Below, one piece after another: positions 50,288 through 58,421 of a DNA stretch of 64,000 nt (the stretch's first letter is position 1; every line of letters begins with the position of its first letter). The translations under genes and the position numbers were made by a program. The notes beneath the pieces are model-generated. The model did not search any database and was not told where the DNA came from. It was given only the letters and a program-made list of their open reading frames with translations. The stretch covers positions 62,001 to 126,000 of the forward strand of contig JAWMQO010000007.1 of the NCBI GenBank assembly GCA_033283325.1, written 5' to 3'. The stretch is from Mangrovimicrobium sp033283325. Its GTDB lineage: Bacteria > Pseudomonadota > Gammaproteobacteria > Pseudomonadales > Halieaceae.

Positions 50288-51214
50288 ATGAGCAGTGCAG
50301 TCAACACGGAGGGCAAGGCCTTCCGCAATGCCCTCGGCGCCTTCGCCACCGGCGTTACCGTGGTCACCACGGCGGGAAAGGAAGGTGAGGACATCGGCCT
50401 GACGGCGAACAGTTTCAACTCGGTCTCTCTGCAGCCGCCGATGATCCTCTGGAGCCTCGCCCGATCCTCGCTCAGTCTTCCTGCCTTCCAGGCAGCCGAG
50501 CACTTTGCGGTACACATTCTGGCGGAGGACCAGGAGGAAATCTCCGGGCGCTTCGCCCGCCGTGGCGAGGACAAGTTCGCCGGCCTTGCCCTCGAGCGCG
50601 GCCCCGACGAGATCCCCCTGTTGAAGAGCTATGCGGCGCGCTTTGTCTGTCGCACCGCCTACCAGTACGAGGGGGGCGACCATATTATTTTTGTCGGCGA
50701 GGTCGTCGACTTCGATCAGCATGATCGAGCGCCGCTACTGTTTCACGGCGGCCAGTACGGGCAGTTGAACCAAATCGCAAGCGCAGATGGTAAAACTTCG
50801 GAAGCGCTGCAAGGTGGTTTTCTCGGAGACCTTTTGCGCCGTGCCTATCGCCGCGTCTATGCGCCGGTTCAGACTGAACTCAAGCGCCGGGACCTGAGCC
50901 TGCCACAGTACTTTCTCCTGTCCCGGGTGGCGCAGGAGGCCGAGCCGACCGAAGCCCGCCTGAAAGTTCTGCTGGAACCGGAGGCACGCTATCCGGAGCC
51001 CGCCGAAGTCGAAGCGCTGTGCCAGGGCGGCCTGCTGGAATTACGCGACGGTGAATTTGCGCTGACCGAGGCAGGTGTCGAATGCAACCTGGAAATGGCC
51101 TCGGTGGTGAAGTCGGTGGAAACCGATGCCGAACAATCACTGGATTACGAGCTGCGCCAGACCCTGAAGGTGGCGCTGGAAAGTCTTGCCGAACTGGAGC
51201 ATGAATCATGTTAA
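50288..51214 (+). CDS. Flavin reductase (HpaC-like) fused to a C-terminal helical domain
   Basis: 308 residues, nearly twice the length of a flavin reductase. Residues 1-165 are the HpaC/DIM6 split barrel: FRNALGAFATGVTVVTT, GLTANSFNSVSLQPP and FVGEVVDFDQHDRAPLLFHGG. Residues from about 175 to 308 are helix-rich with RRDLSLPQYFLLSRV and a wing-like LLELRDGEFALTEAG, suggesting a MarR-like winged helix. It should supply reduced flavin to a monooxygenase, yet no two-component oxygenase gene is near. The C-terminal part may sense or dimerise. Confidence 0.8.
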   Translation: MSSAVNTEGKAFRNALGAFATGVTVVTTAGKEGEDIGLTANSFNSVSLQPPMILWSLARSSLSLPAFQAAEHFAVHILAEDQEEISGRFARRGEDKFAGLALERGPDEIPLLKSYAARFVCRTAYQYEGGDHIIFVGEVVDFDQHDRAPLLFHGGQYGQLNQIASADGKTSEALQGGFLGDLLRRAYRRVYAPVQTELKRRDLSLPQYFLLSRVAQEAEPTEARLKVLLEPEARYPEPAEVEALCQGGLLELRDGEFALTEAGVECNLEMASVVKSVETDAEQSLDYELRQTLKVALESLAELEHESC

Positions 51215-51594
51215 GAAGCGTACGCCTGGGAACCAACCATCGGGCCAGGGCCAAGGCATTCTACGATGCCACCCTGGGTGCACTGGGGGCGGCCCCCGGG
51301 ATTGCCCCCGAGGAGCACCCCATCGTGATGTATACCTTTGCCGACGGCACCTCGCTGATCCTGGGGCCGGCACGGGACGGTAATCCCGCGACCTATGCCA
51401 ACGGCGGTACGGTACTCTTCACTGCCGAGAGTGAGGATGCCGTGCGTGCGTGGCACGCCGCGGGCCTCGCGAATGGTGGAAAGTGTGAAGGCATCCCCGA
51501 AGCCAAGCCCCAGGCCCGCGGCGCCTTCGGCGCCTACATGCGTGACCCGGATGGCAATAAGCTCGGTGTTTATTGCGGCCTGCAGGTTTCCTGA
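51208..51594 (+). CDS. VOC-family (glyoxalase/dioxygenase-like) protein
   Basis: 128 residues of a vicinal-oxygen-chelate protein with paired beta-alpha-beta-beta-beta units. LRSVRLGTNHRARAKAFYD starts the first unit and GAYMRDPDGNKLGVYC ends the second, with the usual Glu position occupied differently. VOC members include glyoxalases, epimerases, extradiol dioxygenases and binding proteins. It overlaps the flavin reductase by seven bases, so translation is coupled. No specific activity can be assigned. Confidence 0.83.
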   Translation: MLRSVRLGTNHRARAKAFYDATLGALGAAPGIAPEEHPIVMYTFADGTSLILGPARDGNPATYANGGTVLFTAESEDAVRAWHAAGLANGGKCEGIPEAKPQARGAFGAYMRDPDGNKLGVYCGLQVS

Positions 51595-51634
51595 GCCCGC
51601 CAAAAAATTTCAAATAACATGAAGGATATCCCGC

Positions 51635-52678
51635 ATGTCTTCCCGTTTGCGCAGGCTCACCTGCCATCTGTTTTTTGCACTCGGCCTGGCGTTTATTTCA
51701 GTAAGCCATGCCCAGGAAAGCTCTGACCTGGTCTTCGCGCAACGTAGCTTCGTTGACACCTCCCGACCGATCAAAAAGGCATTTGATTTTCCCGGTACGC
51801 CCGACCGGCGTATCGATGTGTCCGTGTGGTATCCCGCGCAAGCGGCATCACAGAGCACTGAGTCCCTGCCCCTCGTTGTCTACAGCCACGGAACCTATGG
51901 CTTTCCCGGCAACGCTTCGCACTTTGTCAGTCACCTTGTAAGGCACGGCTACATCGTTGCCGCGCCAGTCTTTCCCCTGACCTCCCGCGAATCCTTCACC
52001 GGTATTCCCATGGCGTTGGGTACGGATGCACCCAACCAGCCCAGGGATGTGAGTTTCGTTATCGACCAGATGCTGGTCGATCCGCAGTTGGGGCCGCTCA
52101 TCGACGCCGAAGCTGTCGGCGTGGTGGGACATTCATTGGGGGCAGTGACGGGCTATTTCCTCAGCTACGGTGCACAGTTGCACGACCCCCGTATTCGCGC
52201 CAACGCCATGATCGGGGCCGGAGACCCGGTGCAGGCGGTACTGTCTTTCGGTTTTGGCTTTGTTGGCGTGCAGCACGCGCCGGTCTCCGTGCCCGCCCTG
52301 TTTCTCTCCGCGGAGCACGATGTTTTCGCCAACCTTACCGGCAGGCCCTTCGCGGCCTATTCCCGGATTGAGCCACCCAAGCAGGAAATACTCATCGCCG
52401 GCGGCACCCATGTCTGGTTCCGCGACGGCCTGGAGAAACACCCCGAGGGCCGCAATCCCGATTGCCTGTTCTTCGAGAAAAATGCCGCGAGTATGAAGGT
52501 GCCTGGCTGCCAGGCCCCGGCAGCGCTGATCGACCCCGAAGTACAGCAGGCGATTACCCGCTCTGCGCTGCTCAATTTCTTCGACGCTTATCTCAAGGGC
52601 GATAAAACTGCCCTCTCCGCGCTGCGCGGATTGAACAAGGAATTCCCCGCTGCCAGCATTCGCTACGAAGACCGGTAG
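51635..52678 (+). CDS. Secreted alpha/beta hydrolase (PAF-acetylhydrolase/dienelactone-like)
   Basis: 347 residues. A signal peptide (LFFALGLAFISVSHAQ, cut near residue 27) points to export. The hydrolase domain shows LPLVVYSHGTYGFPGN, an oxyanion-type strand, and the nucleophile in VVGHSLGAVTGYF near residue 170. HVWFRDG provides a possible catalytic His. It is likely a periplasmic or surface esterase, perhaps opening esters outside the cytoplasm. Last gene of the 41598-52678 run and convergent with a TetR gene. Confidence 0.85.
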   Translation: MSSRLRRLTCHLFFALGLAFISVSHAQESSDLVFAQRSFVDTSRPIKKAFDFPGTPDRRIDVSVWYPAQAASQSTESLPLVVYSHGTYGFPGNASHFVSHLVRHGYIVAAPVFPLTSRESFTGIPMALGTDAPNQPRDVSFVIDQMLVDPQLGPLIDAEAVGVVGHSLGAVTGYFLSYGAQLHDPRIRANAMIGAGDPVQAVLSFGFGFVGVQHAPVSVPALFLSAEHDVFANLTGRPFAAYSRIEPPKQEILIAGGTHVWFRDGLEKHPEGRNPDCLFFEKNAASMKVPGCQAPAALIDPEVQQAITRSALLNFFDAYLKGDKTALSALRGLNKEFPAASIRYEDR

Positions 52679-52690
52679 CCAGAAGTTACT

Positions 52691-53335
52691 TCACATTCGA
52701 TTACTGCCAGGGCGGCGCAGCCCTTCGAGCAGGTAGAGGAAGGCCGCCTTCGACTGCTGCTCTGCCCTGGCCTTGTCTCCAGCGTTGGCGATCTCCAGTG
52801 CCGCGTCGGCCAGGGCCGCCTGGATCAGCCACGCCAGGGGTTCGGGTTCCCTGGCGGGTATCTCGCCCTCCCGGATCAGCATTTCCAGGGTCGCTACCAC
52901 ACCGGACGCGATGTACTCATATTGCAGTTCGCGCCAGCGCTGCCAGCCGAGCACGGTGGGCCCATCGATGAGGAGGATTTGCTGGACCTCCGGGTCTTCG
53001 GCAACGGTATGGAGGTAGGTTGAAAAGGCTTCCACCACGCGATCCCAGGTATTGCCCTCGACTTTGCCGGCGGCGGCGCTGGTCCGCTCGTTGAGCCCGG
53101 AGGCCACCGCCTGGAAGGCCGCTTCGAACACTTCGCGCTTGTCACGGAAGTGGTGGTACAGCGCGCCACGGGTAAGGCCCGCGCGCCTTGCCAGGGCGCT
53201 GGTCGCTGTGGCATGGAAGCCGATATCGGCAAACATTCCGCGCGCGGTGCTCACCAGCTTCGAGCGAGTCTGTTCCGCGCGATCACGCATGTCACTGACT
53301 GAGCCGCCCCGGGATGATGTTTTGCCTTGTTGCAT
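52691..53335 (-). CDS. TetR/AcrR-family transcriptional regulator
   Basis: 214 residues. The helix-turn-helix is TSALARRAGLTRGALYHHF (about residues 43-61), and the ligand domain runs on to PEPLAWLIQAALADAALEI. A -10 like TATAAT (53348-53343, minus strand) lies so close to the ATG that the message would be nearly leaderless; an in-frame ATG at 53290 is the alternative. Divergent from the 53438 operon, whose promoter carries an AcrR-like palindrome at 53389-53409. It is the natural repressor of that operon, probably relieved by a pathway compound. Confidence 0.9.
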   Translation of the reverse strand: MQQGKTSSRGGSVSDMRDRAEQTRSKLVSTARGMFADIGFHATATSALARRAGLTRGALYHHFRDKREVFEAAFQAVASGLNERTSAAAGKVEGNTWDRVVEAFSTYLHTVAEDPEVQQILLIDGPTVLGWQRWRELQYEYIASGVVATLEMLIREGEIPAREPEPLAWLIQAALADAALEIANAGDKARAEQQSKAAFLYLLEGLRRPGSNRM

Positions 53336-53360
53336 GCGAAAAATTATAAATCGTCAGCTA

Positions 53361-53409
53361 TTGAGCGGTGGTGCTCGATGGGCCTATACTACATGCAGAG
53401 TGTATGTAG
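53361..53409 (+). promoter_or_regulatory. Promoter with an AcrR-like palindromic operator
   Basis: TTGAGC (53361-53366), an 18-bp spacer and TATACT (53385-53390) form a promoter. CTACATGCA (53389-53397), GAG, and TGTATGTAG (53401-53409) form a palindrome matching at eight of nine arm positions, across the end of the -10 and the start site. TACAT/ATGTA arms resemble the known AcrR operator. Confidence 0.68.
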
Positions 53410-53437
53410 CTGCCAATAATAATTCGGGAGTACCCCA

Positions 53438-53845
53438 ATGGCGGAAGTTCCGCAAATCTCCAACGGCGATACCGTCGACCGCTTCTACGACGCCCTGGCT
53501 CGCGAGGACCTCGCCGCTGCAAGGGCCTGCTGCGTGCCGGAATCGGTGTTCTGGCATAACTTCGATGGCGTAGAGCAGACGCTGGAACAGGCCTCCCAGG
53601 GTTGGCAGGGCTTGTTTGCCGCGTTTACAGGCAATCGGGTTGACGAAGTGCGTCGCGAGGCCATCGCCGATGGTGTCGTCCAGCGCCACCGTTTCCTGCT
53701 GCGGGGCGAGGATGGCCTGTGGAAGGCCAAGCCCTGCTGCATATTCGTCAGTTTTGAAAACGGCCTGATTTCCCGCCTCGAAGAGTACATTGACCTCTCC
53801 GGCTCCCTGCCGGTAGACGAAACGACCGCAGGAGGTACGCAATGA
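53438..53845 (+). CDS. SnoaL-like/NTF2-like protein
   Basis: 135 residues. The start (VDRFYDALAREDLAAARACCVPESVFWHNFDG) has the helix-strand order of the SnoaL family, and GLWKAKPCCIFVSFENGLISRLEEYID forms the closing sheet. A GGGAG site precedes the ATG. The stop overlaps the start of the next gene by four bases (ATGA), so it is translated with a phytanoyl-CoA dioxygenase-like protein. First gene of a six-gene run under the palindromic promoter. Reaction unknown; isomerase, hydroxylase or binding roles occur in the family. Confidence 0.78.
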   Translation: MAEVPQISNGDTVDRFYDALAREDLAAARACCVPESVFWHNFDGVEQTLEQASQGWQGLFAAFTGNRVDEVRREAIADGVVQRHRFLLRGEDGLWKAKPCCIFVSFENGLISRLEEYIDLSGSLPVDETTAGGTQ

Positions 53846-54633
53846 CCGCCCCGGCAGCAAGCGCATCCCTCGAGGAAGGTTTGCACAACCTGCAGGAGTT
53901 TGGCTATACGGTAGTGCCCGGGGTACTCGCGGGCGACACCCTCAAGCGTACCCGCGAAGCTCTCTACCACGCCGCGGAATCCGACCGCCAGCGCGGCCGG
54001 GAGATCGAGCAGTTCGCCCTTGATATCGGTGACCAGTCCCTGACCCAGCGGATCTGGAACGTGCTCAGCCGTGACCCGCTGTTCGAGGACCTGGTGGAAC
54101 ATCCGCTGGCCCTGGCCTACGTTCGGGAAATGCTCGGCTGGCCGGCCCTGCTGGGAAACATCTCCGCCAATATCTGCAGCCCCGGTTGCGAGGGCGGGCA
54201 CCTGCACGCCGACCAGACCTTCCTCGCCGAACCATGGCCGACCACCGGCCCACAGGGGCTCAATGTGGCCTGGACCATCGACGATTTCACCGAGGCCAAT
54301 GGCGCTACCCGCATCGTGCCCGGGAGTCACAAATTGAACCGCAGTGTTACACCGGAGGAAATGGGATCGGACACCGTCGCGATGGAAGCTCCGGCGGGTT
54401 CGATGATCGTGTTCGAGAGCCGCCTGTGGCACAAGACCGGCACCAACACCAGCGCTGACCAGACTCGTGCCGGAATCTTCTCCTGGTACACCAAGACTTA
54501 CGTGCGTACCCAGGAAAACTGGTTTCTCGCACTGAAGCCGGAGATCCGCCAGTTCGCCTCCGACGACATGCTGACCCTGCTCGGCTACAAGACCACTGGT
54601 TTTGGCCTGGTCAACGGTGTCTCCCCCGAGTAA
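53842..54633 (+). CDS. Phytanoyl-CoA dioxygenase-family protein (Fe/2-oxoglutarate)
   Basis: 263 residues. The H-x-D iron motif is HLHADQTFLAE (about residue 114), IVPGSHKLN lies beyond it (about 156), and the distal histidine is in SRLWHKTGTNTS (about 195). These hydroxylases act on CoA esters and many natural products. A start region with LHNLQEFGYTVVPGVL is typical. The next gene is a second, related member, so the two probably modify one molecule at different positions or in sequence. Confidence 0.88.
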   Translation: MTAPAASASLEEGLHNLQEFGYTVVPGVLAGDTLKRTREALYHAAESDRQRGREIEQFALDIGDQSLTQRIWNVLSRDPLFEDLVEHPLALAYVREMLGWPALLGNISANICSPGCEGGHLHADQTFLAEPWPTTGPQGLNVAWTIDDFTEANGATRIVPGSHKLNRSVTPEEMGSDTVAMEAPAGSMIVFESRLWHKTGTNTSADQTRAGIFSWYTKTYVRTQENWFLALKPEIRQFASDDMLTLLGYKTTGFGLVNGVSPE

Positions 54634-54678
54634 GCGGGAAGTGCGTATAACGAAGAATTCCCGGGAGGATAGCCCACG

Positions 54679-55458
54679 ATGAACCTGAATCAGATGCGTG
54701 AGCAGATGCAGGAGCAGGGCTTCTGTATCGTGGAGAACGCGCTTTCCCCGGCAGAATTCGAACGGGCGCGGGCCGGCCTGGAGAAAGGCGTGGAAGTGAC
54801 CCGGCAGCTGATGGGCGGCACCCATATCGCCAGCCTCGACCCGAACGACCGCAATATCCGCGTCAACAACCTGCCGGCCATCGACCCGGTATTCATCGAC
54901 TTGCTGACCCGCGAGGACGCACTGACCGCGGTGACTGCCGCCATCGGCGAACACTTCCTGGTCTCCAACTTTACTGCCAACATCGCCCTGCCGGGCTCCG
55001 GTTCCATGAACCTGCACTCCGACCAGTCGTTGGTGATTCCCAGTCCCTGGCACCACCCCTGGGCGATGAACGTGATCTGGTGCCTGGACGACGTGCACGA
55101 AGGCAACGGGGCCACCCGCTACCTCCCCGGCAGCCATCGCTTTACCTCGGAAGAGGAACTGCCGGAGAACGCGCTGGACAAGACCCTGCCTTTCGAGGCC
55201 CCGGCGGGCTCCTTCGTGGCGATGGAAGGGCGCCTGTGGCACACCTCCGGTTGCAACACCAGTGAGAGCGAGCAGCGGCGCATGATGTTCGCCTATTATT
55301 CAACAGACTTCATCCGCCAGCAGGCCAACTGGGTTCTGTGCCTGCCCCCGCAGGTGCAGGACAGCATGGATGACAAGGCCCGGGCGCTGTTTGGCATTTC
55401 GCCGGTGGGCAATACCCGTATCGGTGCAGCCAAGACGCGCCTCGCTACGACTACCTGA
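54679..55458 (+). CDS. Phytanoyl-CoA dioxygenase-family protein (Fe/2-oxoglutarate)
   Basis: 259 residues. The opening MREQMQEQGFCIVENALSP is characteristic; the iron-binding H-x-D is NLHSDQSLVIP (about residue 113), YLPGSHRF lies near 150, and the distal His is in GRLWHTSGCNTS near 190. It is clearly a paralogue of 53842 from the order and spacing of motifs. A GGGAGG site precedes the ATG. Fe(II)/2-oxoglutarate hydroxylation of an unknown substrate is expected. Confidence 0.88.
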   Translation: MNLNQMREQMQEQGFCIVENALSPAEFERARAGLEKGVEVTRQLMGGTHIASLDPNDRNIRVNNLPAIDPVFIDLLTREDALTAVTAAIGEHFLVSNFTANIALPGSGSMNLHSDQSLVIPSPWHHPWAMNVIWCLDDVHEGNGATRYLPGSHRFTSEEELPENALDKTLPFEAPAGSFVAMEGRLWHTSGCNTSESEQRRMMFAYYSTDFIRQQANWVLCLPPQVQDSMDDKARALFGISPVGNTRIGAAKTRLATTT

Positions 55459-55488
55459 TCGGCACCAGGAACAATGAGGAGAAATACC

Positions 55489-56001
55489 ATGTCCGACACT
55501 GAAAAACGCGAACAACTGAAGATCTATCGCGCGAAGGACGCGAAAGGGCTGGTGGAAGAGGGCTGCATGGAGATGAAGCCCATGTCCGAGACGCAGGCCC
55601 AGGGCATCAGGCGGCTGGTGCAGGCGGGCTATCTCGAGGGTGACGAGATCAAGGTACTGGTCAACATGCCCGGCTTTGCCCTGACCTACGCCTGGTTGAA
55701 GAAGGATTACCCGCTGATGCGCCACTCCCACGACTCGGACTGCATGTATTACGTGATCGCCGGCAGCCTGAAGCTCGGCACCGAGGAACTGGGCCCCATG
55801 GACTGCTTCTATGTGCCGGCGGGCGTGCCCTATGTTTACGTTCCCGGAGACGATGGTGTCGAAGTATTGGAGGTGCGCCACAAGACCGCCTTCGATTTCG
55901 TCAACCTGTCCCACAATGAAAGCTGGTGGGACAAGGCAGAGCAGACCTGTGCGGCAAACCAGGAAGACTGGAAAAACGCCGTCAAGCCGTCGCAGAAATA
56001 A
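55489..56001 (+). CDS. Cupin-domain protein
   Basis: 170 residues from the ATG behind GAGGAG; an in-frame ATG at 55474 lies within that ribosome site and is rejected. The cupin barrel is in residues 60-135: HSHDSDCMYYVIAGSLKLG carries the H-x-H-type metal motif, and the second motif is weaker (GPMDCFYVPAGVPYVYVPG). FDFVNLSHNESWWDKAEQ forms the tail. It may bind a metal and act as dioxygenase, isomerase or sensor. It lies between the hydroxylase pair and two sulfotransferases. Confidence 0.82.
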   Translation: MSDTEKREQLKIYRAKDAKGLVEEGCMEMKPMSETQAQGIRRLVQAGYLEGDEIKVLVNMPGFALTYAWLKKDYPLMRHSHDSDCMYYVIAGSLKLGTEELGPMDCFYVPAGVPYVYVPGDDGVEVLEVRHKTAFDFVNLSHNESWWDKAEQTCAANQEDWKNAVKPSQK

Positions 56002-56053
56002 GATTACACAGGCGCGAGCAAGCGCCGCATAAAAAACTGGCAGGACTCTTTTC

Positions 56054-57190
56054 ATGCAAGCAGAGCAATTTGTCGAAATGGCGCGGGAAAAAACCGGCCT
56101 TGGCGACTTCGATAGCGACTCATTTATGGAAGCACTGGAAGTCCTGGTCAAGGGCATCCAGGCCCGGCCGGAGCACGAGCGCATTTTTGCCGCCCTCCAG
56201 GACGAGATGGTCAATGCGCTGGCCAATCGCCTGCGTGTTGCAGATTACCTGCGCCAGCATCCCGAGTTGGAGGATGCGCCGATCGAAGCACCGATTATCG
56301 TCATGGGGATGCCACGAACCGGCACGACCATGGCGAGTTACCTTCTGGATTGCGACGACCAGTGGCGTTCGCTCCTGAACTGGGAGGCGGTGGACTCCGT
56401 GCCGCCACCGACCACGGCTACGCTTCGCACCGACCCACGCTGCCTTGAGAAGAAAGCTTTCCAGGAAGAAATTCTGCCCCTGATTCCCTTCGCCGTACCC
56501 CACTGGGAATGGGCGGACGGACCTACCGAATGCATCTTCGTGCAGGCCCAGGACTTCAAGGCGCTCAGCTGGGAAGCGCGCGCCGTCAGTAAGGAATACG
56601 CGGAATATCTGCTGAGCTGCGATATGAGCTCGGCCTACGACTACCAGAAGAAAGTCATGCGGGTTTTGCAGTCACAGGCCCCGGGTCGCTGGGCGCTGAA
56701 AATGCCGTCACACGCCCTGCACTTCAAATGGGCCCTGGAGGCCTTCCCCGACGCGCGTTTCATCTGGACCCATCGCAACCCCTACAAGGCGCTGGCCTCG
56801 CTGGGCACCACGATTTCCATGGGCCACATGCAGACCCTCGGTGAACCCGACAAGCAACACATACACGATGTCTATCCCCACCAGATCGCCGAGCACGTCA
56901 ATCGCCCCATGGCCCTGCGTCCCGCCCTGCCGGAGGACAAGATCCTGGATCTCTATTGCAGCGACATGATCCGCGACCCCATCGGCACCATGCGCGAGAC
57001 CTACAACTGGCTGGGGCTGGAATTGAGTGATGCGAGTGAAGCAGCCATGCAGGACTGGCTCGCGAACGACAATGAACGCCAGTCCAGCCGGCCGTCCTAT
57101 TTGCTGGAAGATTTCGGCTGGACCGAGAAGGAAGTGGCGCCGCTGTTTGCGGAATATCTCAGCCAGTACCCCAGGGCGGCTTCAGCCTGA
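56054..57190 (+). CDS. Sulfotransferase-family protein
   Basis: 378 residues. The 5'-phosphosulfate loop is IIVMGMPRTGTTMASYLLD (about residue 77), and the 3'-phosphate-binding stretch is FPDARFIWTHRNPYKALAS near 235. These are the two PAPS contacts of sulfotransferases. Members transfer sulfate from PAPS to an alcohol, though some bacterial ones of this group have unknown acceptors. Directly after come a second family member and before it two hydroxylases, which could make the acceptor alcohol. Cytosolic by sequence. Confidence 0.87.
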   Translation: MQAEQFVEMAREKTGLGDFDSDSFMEALEVLVKGIQARPEHERIFAALQDEMVNALANRLRVADYLRQHPELEDAPIEAPIIVMGMPRTGTTMASYLLDCDDQWRSLLNWEAVDSVPPPTTATLRTDPRCLEKKAFQEEILPLIPFAVPHWEWADGPTECIFVQAQDFKALSWEARAVSKEYAEYLLSCDMSSAYDYQKKVMRVLQSQAPGRWALKMPSHALHFKWALEAFPDARFIWTHRNPYKALASLGTTISMGHMQTLGEPDKQHIHDVYPHQIAEHVNRPMALRPALPEDKILDLYCSDMIRDPIGTMRETYNWLGLELSDASEAAMQDWLANDNERQSSRPSYLLEDFGWTEKEVAPLFAEYLSQYPRAASA

Positions 57191-57245
57191 TTGCCGTCTT
57201 GTTCAAAGAAACTGAAGGGGCACTGGCCCTGGGGGAGATATAACA

Positions 57246-58421
57246 ATGCTGGATGCCGCGGCAATTATTGCAGAAGCCGAAGCCCGGGCCGGGATTGCCG
57301 ACAGCGATAAGTCCGTGGCTATAAACCTCGGGCGCCTTGTCGATGCGCTAAACCGTGGCGGAGGCATGTCAGCGGAAGGCGAGGGGATGACCCATCACCA
57401 GTTCGTCGCCGAAAATACCAATCGCATCGAGGCCCAGCGCTGGGTGCGGGATTACCCGGAGATAGCCGAGGAGGAAATCGCCGCGCCGCTGTTTCTCGAG
57501 GGCCTGCCACGCTCGGGTACGACCTACTTCCAGTACCTGTTTGATCGCGATCCCCGCTTTCGCCTGATCCGTACCTGGGAAAGCACGATGCCGCATCCGC
57601 CTCCGGGTTTCGACCCCGCATCGGTGGAGCTGCGCAAGGCGCAGTTCACAGAGGCACTGAAGGCACGGCCGACATTCGAAGGCTTCGACTCCATGCATCT
57701 TTACGACGCCGACGGGTCAGACGAGTGCCACGCTTTCCTCCAGCAGAGCTACGGTGCCGCGGGGCTGCAAAACCTCTTCGACGTGCCGGCGTACTTCGAC
57801 TACCTGCTCGATGAATGTGACCTGGTGGAAACCTACCGCATTCACAAGCGCCAACTCCAACTGCTGCAGTGGCGGCTTGAGCGCAAACCCTGGGCACTGA
57901 AGTACCCGAATCACGTCATTGCCATGAACCAGATACTCGAGGTCTACCCCGATGCCCGCTTCCTGATGACCCATCGCGATCCGGTACAGACCCTCGCCTC
58001 CATCTGCAAGATGACCTTCAACCTGCGCAGTATGCGCAGCGCGGAGCCTGTCGATCGCCACGAGGTCGGGCGGCAGATGCGCTATTTCATTCGCCGGCAT
58101 ATCGACAGAATCATGGATTTTGACCGGGGTGAAAATGCCGCGAAGGTCGTTCACGTCGACTACTACAGCCTGGTGAAGGACCCCGTCGCCGAAATGCGCG
58201 GCATCCATTCCGCTCTCGGTATTGAAACACCGGAGGCTGTGGTCGAGGCCGTGGGGGCGTGGCACCGTGATAACCCCAAAAATGCCCGGGGCAGTAACGA
58301 CTACACCATCGAACAGTGGGGGCTTAATGCCGATGCGATCGCCGAGGAATACGGCGATTACATCGGGCGCTTCCAGATACCACGTGAGTCGGAAGGGCTC
58401 ACCCGTATCGCTGGCAGCTAG
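57246..58421 (+). CDS. Sulfotransferase-family protein
   Basis: 391 residues. The PAPS loop is FLEGLPRSGTTYFQYLFD (about residue 83), and the 3'-phosphate site is YPDARFLMTHRDPVQTLAS (about 235). Overall layout matches the 56054 paralogue, with an N-terminal helical region of about 75 residues before the loop. A second sulfotransferase may use a different acceptor or form a heterodimer. The stop overlaps the opposing Gfo/Idh/MocA gene by four bases. It ends the operon that began at 53438. Confidence 0.87.
   Translation: MLDAAAIIAEAEARAGIADSDKSVAINLGRLVDALNRGGGMSAEGEGMTHHQFVAENTNRIEAQRWVRDYPEIAEEEIAAPLFLEGLPRSGTTYFQYLFDRDPRFRLIRTWESTMPHPPPGFDPASVELRKAQFTEALKARPTFEGFDSMHLYDADGSDECHAFLQQSYGAAGLQNLFDVPAYFDYLLDECDLVETYRIHKRQLQLLQWRLERKPWALKYPNHVIAMNQILEVYPDARFLMTHRDPVQTLASICKMTFNLRSMRSAEPVDRHEVGRQMRYFIRRHIDRIMDFDRGENAAKVVHVDYYSLVKDPVAEMRGIHSALGIETPEAVVEAVGAWHRDNPKNARGSNDYTIEQWGLNADAIAEEYGDYIGRFQIPRESEGLTRIAGS

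Noticed and set aside
53485..55242. Long minus-strand open frame (585 codons) opposite the hydroxylase genes
   Set aside because: It mirrors two plus-strand genes with clear iron motifs. The translation is low-complexity and lacks any family signature; GC-rich codon bias keeps such shadow frames open.
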